Below, one piece after another: positions 18,201 to 25,300 of a stretch of 64,000 nucleotides of DNA. Under the pieces are notes generated by a model. The model saw only the letters and a list, made by a program, of their open reading frames with translations, was not told the DNA's origin and made no database searches. Source of the stretch: Lichenihabitans psoromatis (lineage in GTDB: Bacteria > Pseudomonadota > Alphaproteobacteria > Rhizobiales > Beijerinckiaceae); assembly GCF_004323635.1 (NCBI RefSeq), contig NZ_CP036515.1, positions 1,537,501-1,601,500 on the forward strand. The letters run 5' to 3'. Numbering within the stretch: the first letter of the stretch is position 1; each line of letters begins with the position of its first letter. A program made the position numbers and the translations under genes.

Positions 18201-18583
18201 GCCTGTTTCTGACGCAGACCACATTTTCGATTCCCTCGCTTTTCGGCGCGATCATGAGTGTCGGTGTCGCGAGTGCCAATTCGATCCTGCTCGTGACATT
18301 TGCGCAAGAGGAGCGGCAACGGACCGGTTGCTCCGCGCGCGAGGCCGCCCTGAAGGCGGGCGAGACGCGGCTTCGGCCGGTGCTGATGACCGCGGGTGCG
18401 ATGTTCGTGGGCCTGATCCCCATGGCGATTGGAATCGGCGAAGGCAGCGAGCAGAATGCGGCACTGGCCCGCGCGGTGCTCGGGGGTGTCGCGGTCGGCA
18501 CCTGTTCGACCCTCCTTTTCGTCCCATTTCTCTATTCAATTCTGCGGCGTGGTAAATTCGAGCCTGTGAGGGATTACCGATGA
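15233..18583 (+). CDS. RND-family efflux permease (HAE1-like, atypical)
   Basis: 1116 residues, with the usual two halves of six helices plus large periplasmic loops (IRAAMPPGVQPPVV, porter domain VMVDLDLHALQGYGLTPNDV). The TM4 proton-relay pair is present (GILVDDATVAIEN, D401/D402), as is the TM11 arginine (RLRPVLMT). The TM10 lysine of AcrB is replaced: GVASANSILL has alanine at about 1015. A long charged cytoplasmic insertion lies between TM6 and TM7 (about residues 490-585, with LEDETASKTEGD and EDHNEDERPG). Role: inner-membrane drug/proton antiport or lipid-like export. It precedes its adaptor, the reverse of acrAB order, with a 4-bp overlap. No outer-membrane factor follows. Confidence 0.92.
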   Translation: MGLVLYALKFRISFYVLSVLIVLAGVGACIVMPKDVLPNVDIPVVIVVWTYNGLDTTDMTQRITTYSEFSLSNNVNNIRRMESTTIPGTAIERVYFDQNVSVDLAIAQVVSAMNSIRAAMPPGVQPPVVMRFSASSVPVIQLSLSSAVESAAKVYDYGQYRIRQTLTQVPGATLPNPYGGAPRQVMVDLDLHALQGYGLTPNDVASAMTAQNLTVPSGLSKIGETQYPIRLNASPDTVDALNDVPIKVVNGSPVLVRDVAHVRDGSPPQLNIVRTDGSHSVLTTILKNGNASTLTVVNLVKQFLPQMRAAAPKGLSIKPLFDQSVFVSGAISDVIREALTAAALTGLMILLFLGSWRSTLIVLVSIPLSILTSLAILAALGETINIMTLGGVALAVGILVDDATVAIENTYRLMEEGESFRDSVVDGATGIAKPALISTLAICSAFVSVLFLTDTPKYLFTPQALAVVFAMLASYLLSRTLVPIMIDVLIRSEYAAKHKGKLEDETASKTEGDVPATNTEDHNEDERPGILARTGSAVVHGLSRPWAWIKRMLARPAGAVGTFLFRCQAAFERGFTRFHRGYLGLLNGVMDNRVVTFAVVGVIFVVSAVLFQFVGQDYFPQVDGSGMTLHIRTRPGLRIEAAEQTFAAIEQTVRQQIPPHDLGLILDNIGLPASNYNFAFGDGSFVSYNDGQMLISLNEGHAPSSVYMKKLRAVLPQLYPDTLFYFQPSDMITQILDFGFITPIDVQVNGRNQQKDLEVAKTIERRMRAIPGAADVHIQQITDAPEFFVDVDRKLASELNLTEQQIANAMNISLSGSYQVNPNFWTDPKTGIPYQLWVQTPEYRNASLSDLQNTPLLVSGTTGMGQQPLVSQLSSVATLRRQPEQTMVSHVNTQPTYDIYASAQDRDLGAIKGDIAKIVEEEQAKLPAPDKITVRGQIEAMDNSFQSIEIGLGIALIAVYLLMAINFQSWGDPFVILCALPVAFCGIILSLFLTQTTFSIPSLFGAIMSVGVASANSILLVTFAQEERQRTGCSAREAALKAGETRLRPVLMTAGAMFVGLIPMAIGIGEGSEQNAALARAVLGGVAVGTCSTLLFVPFLYSILRRGKFEPVRDYR

Positions 18584-20253
18584 GCGAGCGTCAGCCCGAC
18601 CCCTCTGCCGCCATGAGCGACGACGACACCCGTGAGACCGAGCGTGGCGCGGACGAGAGCTTTCACGCCGATGCTCGCAACCACGAACCCCATCCCGCCG
18701 CCGAGGATCGTGAGCCGGATCGCGACGACAGCCGCCATGATCGCGTCGAGACGTCGGGAGACACCATGCCGCGTGAGGTCGACCCCAAGCCTCACCGCGA
18801 GGCGAAGCAGGAGGCGGGCGAGGCGAAGCGTGACGGGCACGAGCCCTCAGACGAGCCGCCACCGCCGATGCCGTCGAAATGGCCGTTCATCATCGCGGGG
18901 TTGATCCTCTTGGTGCTTATCGCGTGGTCTGGCTACGGTCATTGGCAGCAGCATCAGGACGCCTTGGCGACACAGCAGCAAACCGAAGATCGTGTCCCCG
19001 ACGTCAAGACCGTCGAGGCCAAGCTGATGGATGAGCCGGTGCCGCTTATCCTTCCCGGCCAGACCGAGGCCTTCGACAGCGCCAGCCTGTTCGCGCGTGC
19101 GACCGGCTATGTGGCCGAGCGGAAGGTCGACATCGGATCGCGGGTCAAGAAGGGCGATCTGCTGATCCATATTGCTGCGCCCGACCTCGATCAACAGCTC
19201 GCCCAGGCGCAAGCGCAACTCGGGCAGACCCAGGCCTCCCTCGGGCAGGCACAAGCACAAGTGGCCCAAGCCGATGCCAATTTGAACCTTGCCAAGGTGA
19301 CCTTTGCCCGGACCAACACGCTGACCCAACAGGGCTACGAAACGGTTCAAAATCACGATAACCAGCAAGCCAATCTCACAAGCCAGCAGGCGGCGCTCGA
19401 AACGGCCAAATCCGGCATTCGCGTCGCCGAGGCCAACATCAAGGCGCAGGGCGCGACCGTCGATCGCCTCAAGGCTCTGGCGTCCTTCGAGAATGTCGTG
19501 GCGCCTTTCACCGGGGTGATCACGGCCCGCAATGTCGATGTGGGCGACCTGTTGAACGCCGATACGGCAAGCGGCACGCCGATGTTCACGATCGCTCGCG
19601 ACGACGTGTTGCGAGTCTCGGTCTACGTTCCGCAGAATGGCGCGATCGGCATCCATGAAGGATTGCCGGCGACCATCACGGTCCCGCAACTGCCCGGCCG
19701 TATGTTCAAAGGCTCGGTTGCCCGGAGTTCCGTGGCCCTGACGGCCTCGTCCCGCAGCCTGATGGCCGAAATCGACGTGCCGAACCCGGATGGAGCGTTG
19801 CGTCCCGGGCTTTATGTGACGATCAACATCGCGGTTCCGCGTGCCCAGAGCGAAGTGGAGGTGCCTGCGGAGGCGCTCATCTTCAACCAACACGGCATGC
19901 AAGTTGCCGTTTTAGATCAGGATTCCAAGATCCGGATGCAGCCAGTCACGATCGATCGCGATCTCGGCACGGCGGTCGATTTGAGGGATGGTCTCAAAGG
20001 CCATGAGCAGATCGTCGTCAGCCCACCGTCCATGCTGCAGACCGGCTCGAAGGTGAAGGCGACGCCGCAGAAGCAGGAGCAGGATCAAGGGGGGCAGCCG
20101 GCCCAATCCCAGCCCGCAAAGACGAAGGGCGGGCAGACCGGCCAGGATACTCAAGCGCAAATGGATGGCGCAGATCATCCGGAGAAGTCGCCCCACAACG
20201 CGCAGCCGCAAAACAAGCAGGCCAAGGTCGAGACGCGTCAGAAAACAGACTGA
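18580..20253 (+). CDS. RND efflux periplasmic adaptor (membrane fusion protein) with long charged N-terminal tail
   Basis: 557 residues, against about 380-420 for typical adaptors. Residues 1-100 are an Asp/Glu/Arg/His-rich tail ending PPPPMPSK that must be cytoplasmic; a single helix follows (WPFIIAGLILLVLIAW, 101-120). Then come the barrel-sandwich half (FARATGYVAERKVDIGSRVKKGDLLIHIAAPDLDQQ), a Gln/Ala-rich coiled-coil hairpin (about 205-300), the second lipoyl half (VVAPFTGVITARNVDVGDLL) and the beta-barrel domain. The last 60 residues are a Gln/Lys-rich tail. It is a transmembrane and not a lipid-anchored adaptor. ATGA overlap with the permease indicates an obligate pair. Confidence 0.92.
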   Translation: MSERQPDPSAAMSDDDTRETERGADESFHADARNHEPHPAAEDREPDRDDSRHDRVETSGDTMPREVDPKPHREAKQEAGEAKRDGHEPSDEPPPPMPSKWPFIIAGLILLVLIAWSGYGHWQQHQDALATQQQTEDRVPDVKTVEAKLMDEPVPLILPGQTEAFDSASLFARATGYVAERKVDIGSRVKKGDLLIHIAAPDLDQQLAQAQAQLGQTQASLGQAQAQVAQADANLNLAKVTFARTNTLTQQGYETVQNHDNQQANLTSQQAALETAKSGIRVAEANIKAQGATVDRLKALASFENVVAPFTGVITARNVDVGDLLNADTASGTPMFTIARDDVLRVSVYVPQNGAIGIHEGLPATITVPQLPGRMFKGSVARSSVALTASSRSLMAEIDVPNPDGALRPGLYVTINIAVPRAQSEVEVPAEALIFNQHGMQVAVLDQDSKIRMQPVTIDRDLGTAVDLRDGLKGHEQIVVSPPSMLQTGSKVKATPQKQEQDQGGQPAQSQPAKTKGGQTGQDTQAQMDGADHPEKSPHNAQPQNKQAKVETRQKTD

Positions 20254-20255
20254 CG

Positions 20256-21407
20256 CTACGGAGCGTTGATCGACGGGTCCATGCCGAGCGGCGCGAGGCT
20301 CGGCCCGGGATTGGCGCGATAGGTATAGGTTGGCAGGATAGACGCTGATGCGGCATCGTGAGCCGGCGTCGCGAGTGCGGTAATGGCATCGTGCAGCGGC
20401 GAGAGCACACAAACCGGATCGGTGTTGCGCGCGTCTCCGGTCAGAGCGAAGGCCTGGCACCGGCATCCGCCGACATCGACGGTCTTGCGCACACAGGACC
20501 GACACGGCTCCTGCATCCAATCCGTGCCGCGATACGCGTTGAACGCCTCCGAGGATGTCCAGATCGCCGCGAGCGAGGCCTCGTGAACGGTCGGAAATGT
20601 GAGTCCCGGCAATGTTTCGGCCGCATGGCACGGCAGCACCTTGCCGGAGGGAGTGACGTTCAAAGATCGCATCGCCCACCCGCCCATGCAGGCCTTCGGG
20701 TATCGCGCATAATAGTCCGGCACGACATGGTCGATCACGATCGTACCCGCATGAACCGTCTTCAGCCGCTCGATCTCGGCGACCGCGACCTCAGCCTCAG
20801 CCCGCGACGGCATCAGCGCGTCGCGATTGACCGAAGCCCAACCATAATATTGCGTATGCGCGATCTCGACCCGCCGCGCACCGAGCCTGATCGCTAACGC
20901 GACCAAGTCCGGCGCACGCGCCACATTGGCGCGATGGATAACGGCATTGACGGTCAGAGGCAGGCCCGCCGCCGTCACCCAAGCGGCCACCTGCTGCTTT
21001 TTCGCGAAAGCACCGGCATAGCCAGCGATGCGATCGGCCGACGCCGGATCGACATCCTGGACCGAAAGCTGGACGTGATCGAGACCCGCATCCGAGAGGC
21101 GCGCTATGCGGTCCTCGGTCAAACCGATCCCGGACGTGATGAGGTTCGTGTAAAGCCCCAGCTTGGCGCAATGGGCCACCAGATCGACGATGTCGCGCCT
21201 CGCCAGCGGCTCTCCACCCGACAGATGAATATGCAGCACACCGAGCGCGGACGCCTCGGAGAAGACGCGCGTCCAGGTTTCCGTGTCGAGCTCGCCAGAC
21301 CTGGCGTCGAGCGCCAACGGGTTCGAGCAATAGGGGCAGGCGAGCGGACAGCGATGCGTCAGCTCGGCCAGCAGACCGAACGGGGCGAGAGGCGGCGCAA
21401 CCGTCAT
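20256..21407 (-). CDS. pqqE: PqqE, radical SAM enzyme of PQQ synthesis
   Basis: 383 residues. Radical SAM cluster motif CPLACPYC (CxxxCxxC) at about residues 19-26, [11 protein letters not shown], and the C-terminal SPASM/auxiliary-cluster cysteines ([34 protein letters not shown]). PqqE makes the carbon-carbon bond between Glu and Tyr of PqqA, working with the chaperone PqqD. Its ATG overlaps by 4 bp the stop of a 28-codon mini-ORF in the preceding 83-bp tandem repeat, not the stop of pqqD itself. It converges with the RND adaptor with 2 bp between the stops. Confidence 0.96.
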   Translation of the reverse strand: MTVAPPLAPFGLLAELTHRCPLACPYCSNPLALDARSGELDTETWTRVFSEASALGVLHIHLSGGEPLARRDIVDLVAHCAKLGLYTNLITSGIGLTEDRIARLSDAGLDHVQLSVQDVDPASADRIAGYAGAFAKKQQVAAWVTAAGLPLTVNAVIHRANVARAPDLVALAIRLGARRVEIAHTQYYGWASVNRDALMPSRAEAEVAVAEIERLKTVHAGTIVIDHVVPDYYARYPKACMGGWAMRSLNVTPSGKVLPCHAAETLPGLTFPTVHEASLAAIWTSSEAFNAYRGTDWMQEPCRSCVRKTVDVGGCRCQAFALTGDARNTDPVCVLSPLHDAITALATPAHDAASASILPTYTYRANPGPSLAPLGMDPSINAP

Positions 21408-21490
21408 AGGTCGAGCATCCGCTTGTCGTGCAGGCTCGTCGCGCGCCGGAGCATGACGGAGGCGGGCGGGTGAGAATGACGCGCCTTCAT
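21404..21490 (-). CDS. Mini-ORF 2 (28 aa) linking to pqqE
   Basis: Runs from ATG at 21490 to TGA at 21404-21406. It begins [16 protein letters not shown] and ends in LHDKRMLDL, identical to the PqqD C-terminus. Its start overlaps the stop of mini-ORF 1 (ATGA) and its stop overlaps the pqqE start (ATGA). Probably translated by re-initiation; whether the peptide has a function is unknown. It is one copy of the 83-bp tandem repeat. Confidence 0.5.
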   Translation of the reverse strand: MKARHSHPPASVMLRRATSLHDKRMLDL

Positions 21491-21604
21491 AAGTCGAGCA
21501 TCCGCTTGTCGTGAAGGCCCGTCGCGGGCCGGAGCATGACGGAGGCGGGCGGGTGAGAACGACGCGCCGTCATAAGTCGAGCATCCGCTTGTCGTGAAGG
21601 CCCG
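21411..21604 (-). repeat. 83-bp tandem repeat, two full copies plus a partial copy, between pqqD and pqqE
   Basis: Copies begin at 21411, 21494 and 21577 on the plus strand (TCGAGCATCCGCTTGTCGTG each time). The third copy is partial and is the authentic 3' end of pqqD; it diverges after about 28 bp. The two full copies differ at only a few positions. The period of 83 equals an 87-nt mini-ORF minus a 4-nt overlap. This looks like duplication of the pqqD stop/pqqE start junction together with a short inserted stretch. Confidence 0.9.
21487..21573 (-). CDS. Mini-ORF 1 (28 aa) coupled to pqqD
   Basis: ATG at 21573 overlaps the pqqD stop (ATGA); TGA at 21487-21489 overlaps the start of mini-ORF 2. 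It begins [16 protein letters not shown] and ends LHDKRMLDL, the same nine residues that end PqqD. Like its neighbour it may serve only to carry ribosomes across the repeat. No homologue was recognised. Confidence 0.5.
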   Translation of the reverse strand: MTARRSHPPASVMLRPATGLHDKRMLDL

Positions 21605-21857
21605 CCAGCATGGCGCGGACATCGGTGTCGATCCGCGTGCGGTCCGCCGCGAAGGTCGTCGCGAGGTCGTCGACGATGGCCGTGATCGTGGCGATGCCGG
21701 TGCAGCGTTTCAGCACCTCGACCGCGACCGCATCGAGCTTGAGGATGCGTTCCGGCGCCAGCAATGTCCATTCACCCCGCGTCTCGTCGTGGCGCAGGCG
21801 CACGCCCCGCGGCAGGTGCGGTTTGGCGTCGTCAGGCAGAGCGGTCGAATCGGTCAT
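21570..21857 (-). CDS. pqqD: PqqD, peptide chaperone of PQQ synthesis
   Basis: 95 residues from MTDSTALPDD, the normal size for a stand-alone PqqD. The family pattern is clear: PRGVRLRHDETRGEWTLLAPERILKLDAVAVEVLKRC. PqqD binds the PqqA precursor peptide and presents it to PqqE. The start overlaps the pqqC stop by 4 bp; pqqC and pqqD are separate genes here, unlike the fused pqqCD of some methylobacteria. The last nine residues are repeated in the two downstream mini-ORFs. Confidence 0.94.
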   Translation of the reverse strand: MTDSTALPDDAKPHLPRGVRLRHDETRGEWTLLAPERILKLDAVAVEVLKRCTGIATITAIVDDLATTFAADRTRIDTDVRAMLAGLHDKRMLDL

Positions 21858-22621
21858 GCGGCGTGCGTCCGGTTGCCGGTCGGTTGCCATGCGCCCGGCG
21901 GCGGCGCGCCCTCGACATAGGCGGTCCACAAGCCATCGAGTTGCAGCCACAGCACGTCGCATTTGAAGCGAAGGGCATCCATCACGGCGTGCTGCTGGGC
22001 CGGCGTCCGCGCGTCGCGCGTCACGAAATCCAAGGCGAAATCGCTGTCCCGTTTGGCCTGATCGGGACGGGCCGTAAAGTAGGCCAGCGTGTCGCGGCTG
22101 ACAAAATCATAATGAGCCAGCATGCCCGATACCCGTTCCGAGATGATGGCGGGCGAAAATAGCTCGGTGAGCGAGGACGCCACGGCTTCGAGCAGCGTCT
22201 TGCTGCGGCAGAATTCGACGTAAGCCTCCACGGCAAACCGCGTGGCCGGCAGGATAAAGCGGGCCGATACCACATCGTCCCGATCGAGCCCGAGACTGTC
22301 GGTCAAGCGCAGCCACCGCTCGATGCCGCCGTCCCCATCCCGGAGGCCATCGTGATCCTCGATCCGCTTCCGCCACTCGCGCCGCTGCGCGGGCTCGATC
22401 ATCCGGGTCAGCACCGTCGCGTCCTTGATCGGGATCATCGACTGATAATAATAGCGATTGAGCGCCCAAGCCTGCACCTCGCCGCGTGTGCATTGACCGT
22501 CGTGCAGCCGACGATGAAACCGATGCAGGATGTGGTAGCGCTCGGCGCCGATGCGGCGCAGTTCAGCCGCAAACGCGTCTGGCGCGAGGAAGCTGGGATC
22601 GAGAGCGACGGGGTCGTGCAT
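21854..22621 (-). CDS. pqqC: PqqC, pyrroloquinoline-quinone synthase
   Basis: 255 residues. Helical PqqC/TenA-like fold with conserved YHILHRFHRRLHDGQCTRGEVQAWALNRYYYQSMIPIKDA, PATRFAVEAYVEFC, and SSLTELFSP. It carries out the final cofactorless eight-electron oxidation and ring closure that yields PQQ. The start at 22621 (MHDPVALDP) is chosen because it overlaps the pqqB stop by one base (TGATG) and gives the family N-terminus. Confidence 0.96.
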   Translation of the reverse strand: MHDPVALDPSFLAPDAFAAELRRIGAERYHILHRFHRRLHDGQCTRGEVQAWALNRYYYQSMIPIKDATVLTRMIEPAQRREWRKRIEDHDGLRDGDGGIERWLRLTDSLGLDRDDVVSARFILPATRFAVEAYVEFCRSKTLLEAVASSLTELFSPAIISERVSGMLAHYDFVSRDTLAYFTARPDQAKRDSDFALDFVTRDARTPAQQHAVMDALRFKCDVLWLQLDGLWTAYVEGAPPPGAWQPTGNRTHAA

Positions 22622-23520
22622 CAAAGCATGATCTCCATCCCGTCGTGAGCGACATCCCACCCGGCCGCAGTGACGACGGCGCGTTCGGGCGAATCCTCGA
22701 TCAAAACCGGATTGGTGTTATTGATATGGATATAGACCTTGCGGCCGAGTTTCACACGGTCGAAGGCATGCAGCGATCCAGCCTCGCCACTCATCGCAAG
22801 ATGTCCCATCCGAGCGGCGGTCTTCTTCGATAAACCGAGGGCCGGCATTTCATCGTTCGTGAAGGTGGTGCCGTCAAACAGAAGCAGGTCGGCGCCATCC
22901 AGCCGCTGTGCCAGTCCGTCCGTCACATGGGCGCATCCCGGCACGTAGAAGACACGTTTGGCTCCATCCCCGATCTCAAGGCCGATCACGGTCTCGGTTT
23001 CCTCGCCGAGTGCGACATGCTCGGTTTCAAGATAGAGCGGAACCTTGCCGGGCACCGCGAAGGGCCGAACCGTCAGGCCAAAGCCGGTCTCGAAGGGGAC
23101 GTCCAGTCGGAGTGGTTGCCGCGTGACGATCGCGGGGTTCAGCACACCGAACAGCGTCGCGGTCGACACCTGGGCGAGGGTCGTTTCCGTTCCGTAGAGC
23201 GAGAAGGCATGCCCCTCGCGGAGGCACAGCAGCCCGGCGAGATGGTCGACATCGCCACTGGTCAAGACCACGCCTCGGATCGGCGAGTGACGGCCGGGAT
23301 GTTGTGGGCGCAGGGCAGGGGTTTGCAGAATCTGCTGTCGGAGGTCCGGTGCGGCGTCGAGGATGAACCAATCGACACCATTCGCCGTCAACGCGAGGCT
23401 CGTCTGGGTGCGGGCGCGAACCCTGTCGCTTCCGTCCCAGGCGAGACGGCATATGGGGCAAGCGCAATTCCATTGAGGAAATCCGCCGCCCGCCGCCGAC
23501 CCGAGAACGCGAACGCGCAT
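22621..23520 (-). CDS. pqqB: PqqB, metallo-beta-lactamase-fold protein of PQQ synthesis
   Basis: 299 residues. Begins MRVRVLGSAAGGGFPQWNCACPICRLA, the PqqB signature with the zinc-binding CxCxxC, then VVLTSGDVDHLAGLLCLREG in place of the classic HxHxDH, and GHLAMSGEAGSL. PqqB is proposed to hydroxylate the diamino-acid intermediate during PQQ formation. It follows pqqA by 38 bp and is tightly coupled to pqqC. Confidence 0.96.
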   Translation of the reverse strand: MRVRVLGSAAGGGFPQWNCACPICRLAWDGSDRVRARTQTSLALTANGVDWFILDAAPDLRQQILQTPALRPQHPGRHSPIRGVVLTSGDVDHLAGLLCLREGHAFSLYGTETTLAQVSTATLFGVLNPAIVTRQPLRLDVPFETGFGLTVRPFAVPGKVPLYLETEHVALGEETETVIGLEIGDGAKRVFYVPGCAHVTDGLAQRLDGADLLLFDGTTFTNDEMPALGLSKKTAARMGHLAMSGEAGSLHAFDRVKLGRKVYIHINNTNPVLIEDSPERAVVTAAGWDVAHDGMEIML

Positions 23521-23543
23521 CGCTTTTTACCGACCCGCGTTCA

Positions 23544-23555
23544 CGTCGATCGACG
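23544..23555 (-). promoter_or_regulatory. Palindrome in the pqqA-pqqB spacer
   Basis: CGTCGATCGACG is a perfect 12-bp palindrome within the 38-bp pqqA-pqqB gap, embedded between CCCG and CGGG. A partial attenuator or mRNA-stability hairpin here would explain high pqqA relative to pqqB output, as is common for precursor-peptide genes. Only the symmetry is seen. Confidence 0.35.
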
Positions 23556-23558
23556 GGC

Positions 23559-23636
23559 TCAGAAAGCAGCCGACTCGTAGCTCGTGACTTCCATGCCGAT
23601 GCAGACTTCGGTAACGACGGGGGTGTTCCAGGCCAT
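23559..23636 (-). CDS. pqqA: PqqA, precursor peptide of PQQ
   Basis: 25 residues, below most gene-finder limits. Starts MAWNTPVVTEVCIGMEVTSY and ends in ESAAF. The diagnostic pair is Glu16 and Tyr20 in EVTSY, the two residues joined by PqqE and processed to PQQ. A ribosome site (AAGGGAG) lies about 9 nt upstream and the gene heads the pqqABCDE operon. Length and sequence match PqqA of other alphaproteobacteria. Confidence 0.96.
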   Translation of the reverse strand: MAWNTPVVTEVCIGMEVTSYESAAF

Positions 23637-23719
23637 GATGGTCTCCCTTGATGCTTGTTATAAAGCAAACCGTCCGGGCCGCATTCGCGCGGTTGGATTG
23701 CTTCAGTTTGCCAACGTTG

Positions 23720-23748
23720 AGGCTAGCACCGCGGTTCATGGACGCCAA
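23720..23748 (-). promoter_or_regulatory. Candidate pqq operon promoter
   Basis: On the minus strand TTGGCG (23748-23743), 17-bp spacer, TAGCCT (23725-23720) inside TGCTAGCCT, about 84 bp before the pqqA start. The hexamers fit the alphaproteobacterial housekeeping pattern. Motif-based prediction. Confidence 0.5.
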
Positions 23749-23785
23749 GACGATTCGAAAGGGGAGCCGTCGCAGCACAAAACTG

Positions 23786-24136
23786 TCATGGGCCGGTCGG
23801 AGTGAGCAAGTGCTCGAGCCGCTCGATGATCGCGGGCGCGTCTCCTGCGAGATGCAGGATTTTCTGCCGCGACGTTGAGCCGGACCTGATCGTGATGTCG
23901 CGCTTGCGGAAGTTCAGCGCAGCCGCCAGCGCCGCGATCAGGCTCGCATTGGCGGCTCCCTCGACTGGAGCCGCTGCAAGGCGCACCTGAACGGATGCTC
24001 GTCCATCGGCATCGACAACAAGGCCGTCGATCCCGGTTCGTCCGGCGCGCGGCGTCACCCGAACCGACAAGCGGACGCCGTCGCTATCGCCCGAAAATGC
24101 GGGTGCAAAGATTTGACGATCGGCCTTCAAAACCAT
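23786..24136 (-). CDS. DUF167 (YggU-family) protein
   Basis: 116 residues. The UPF0235/DUF167 pattern is visible: VRLSVRVTPRAGRTGIDGLV, VQVRLAAAPVEGAANASLIAALAAAL and KRDITIRSGSTSRQKILHLAG. Function in this family is unknown. Often located after YggT-type membrane genes, but here it stands alone upstream of the pqq operon on the same strand. Confidence 0.88.
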   Translation of the reverse strand: MVLKADRQIFAPAFSGDSDGVRLSVRVTPRAGRTGIDGLVVDADGRASVQVRLAAAPVEGAANASLIAALAAALNFRKRDITIRSGSTSRQKILHLAGDAPAIIERLEHLLTPTGP

Positions 24137-24226
24137 TTAGTCTCTCATGGAACCCGTCTGGCGGTTGCCGGTCGGCCAGCAGCATCCTGCCATCTCCCCT
24201 TTGCCGAACGAAGGCCAGACCCTTTC

Positions 24227-25282
24227 ATGTCACGAGCTATTCTTGTCCAGGCCGATCTCCTGGCATCGCGCCTGTCGCGAGCCTTTGCCGAGGCGGGCGC
24301 CTCGGCGCCCGCGGGAGCCGCCGCGACCCGCGCGCTCATGCATGCGTCGCGTCTTGGGGTCGATAGTCACGGCGCGCGTCTGGTGATGGTCTACGACCAG
24401 AAGCTCCGCAACGGCCGGGCCAACCGAAACCCCGTCGTGACGGCTCGCCGGACGGCCGCCGCCGCCGCGATCGTCGATGGCGACAATGGCCTTGGGGCGC
24501 TCGCAGCCTATCGGGCCATGGAGCTTGCGATCGAGATCGCGCGGGAGAGTGGCATCGGAGCCGTCGGCGTCGTGCGGTCGCATCATTACGGCGCCGCCGG
24601 TGCTTATGCGACAGTCGCGGCCGAGGCTGGGCTGATCGGTTTCGCGACCACCAATGCCGACAGCATCGTGGCGCCATTCGAAGGCGCGCAAGCCTTCCAC
24701 GGCACAAACCCTCTCGCGTTTGCGGCGCCGGTCGAGGGGCAAAAGCCCTGGCTGCTCGACATGGCGACCTCGTCGATCCCGTTTAATCGCGTGCTGCTCT
24801 ACCGGTCGCTCGCCACGATCCTGCCCGAGGGTGTCGCGGCCGACCGGCAGGGCCAGATGACGCGCGACGCAGAGGTTGCCGAAATGCTGATGCCGCTCGG
24901 CGGCGCGGGCTATGGCTTCAAAGGCGCGGCGCTCGCCGGTGTCGCGACTCTCTTGTCCGCCATCCTGATGGGGACAACACTCGACCATGCCATGATCCCG
25001 ATGGTGGGCACGCCGGATCTGCAAACCCCGCGCAACATGGGTCACTTCGTGATCGCGATCGATCCGGCCTTCTTTGCCGGCAAAGCAATGTTCGACAAGG
25101 GCATGCGATCTTATCTCGACGCGCTTCGGGCGGTGCGGCACACGGACGGCGGTCATCCTGTGATGGCACCGGGCGATCGTGAATGGGCTGTCGAGGCCGA
25201 GCGGCTTCGCGACGGCATCCCGATCGATCCCGATACCGCAGCCTTTCTCAAGATCGGGGCGGACGGAACGCCGACCGATTGA
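24227..25282 (+). CDS. Ldh-family (malate/L-lactate/ureidoglycolate-type) dehydrogenase
   Basis: 351 residues from the ATG that gives MSRAILVQADLLASRL. Features of the Ldh_2 (MDH2) NAD(P)-dependent fold: SRLGVDSHGARLVMVY, GIGAVGVVRSHHYGAAGAYA with the catalytic histidine, FHGTNPLAFAAPVEGQKPWLLDMATS, and PLGGAGYGFKGAALAGVATLLSAILMG. Known members oxidise malate, lactate, sulfolactate, ureidoglycolate (AllD) or 2,3-diketogulonate. It lies 18 bp before a FAD D-lactate-dehydrogenase-type gene, so a 2-hydroxyacid pathway is likely. A role in ureide metabolism is possible given the purine genes 22 kb away, but unproven. Confidence 0.88.
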   Translation: MSRAILVQADLLASRLSRAFAEAGASAPAGAAATRALMHASRLGVDSHGARLVMVYDQKLRNGRANRNPVVTARRTAAAAAIVDGDNGLGALAAYRAMELAIEIARESGIGAVGVVRSHHYGAAGAYATVAAEAGLIGFATTNADSIVAPFEGAQAFHGTNPLAFAAPVEGQKPWLLDMATSSIPFNRVLLYRSLATILPEGVAADRQGQMTRDAEVAEMLMPLGGAGYGFKGAALAGVATLLSAILMGTTLDHAMIPMVGTPDLQTPRNMGHFVIAIDPAFFAGKAMFDKGMRSYLDALRAVRHTDGGHPVMAPGDREWAVEAERLRDGIPIDPDTAAFLKIGADGTPTD

Positions 25283-25300
25283 TCCGACACAGCTTTGCCG

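Noticed and set aside
21411..21604. CRISPR-like or mobile-element repeat
   Set aside because: The units are directly adjacent, without unique spacers, and each is an in-register duplication of the pqqD 3' end with coding character.
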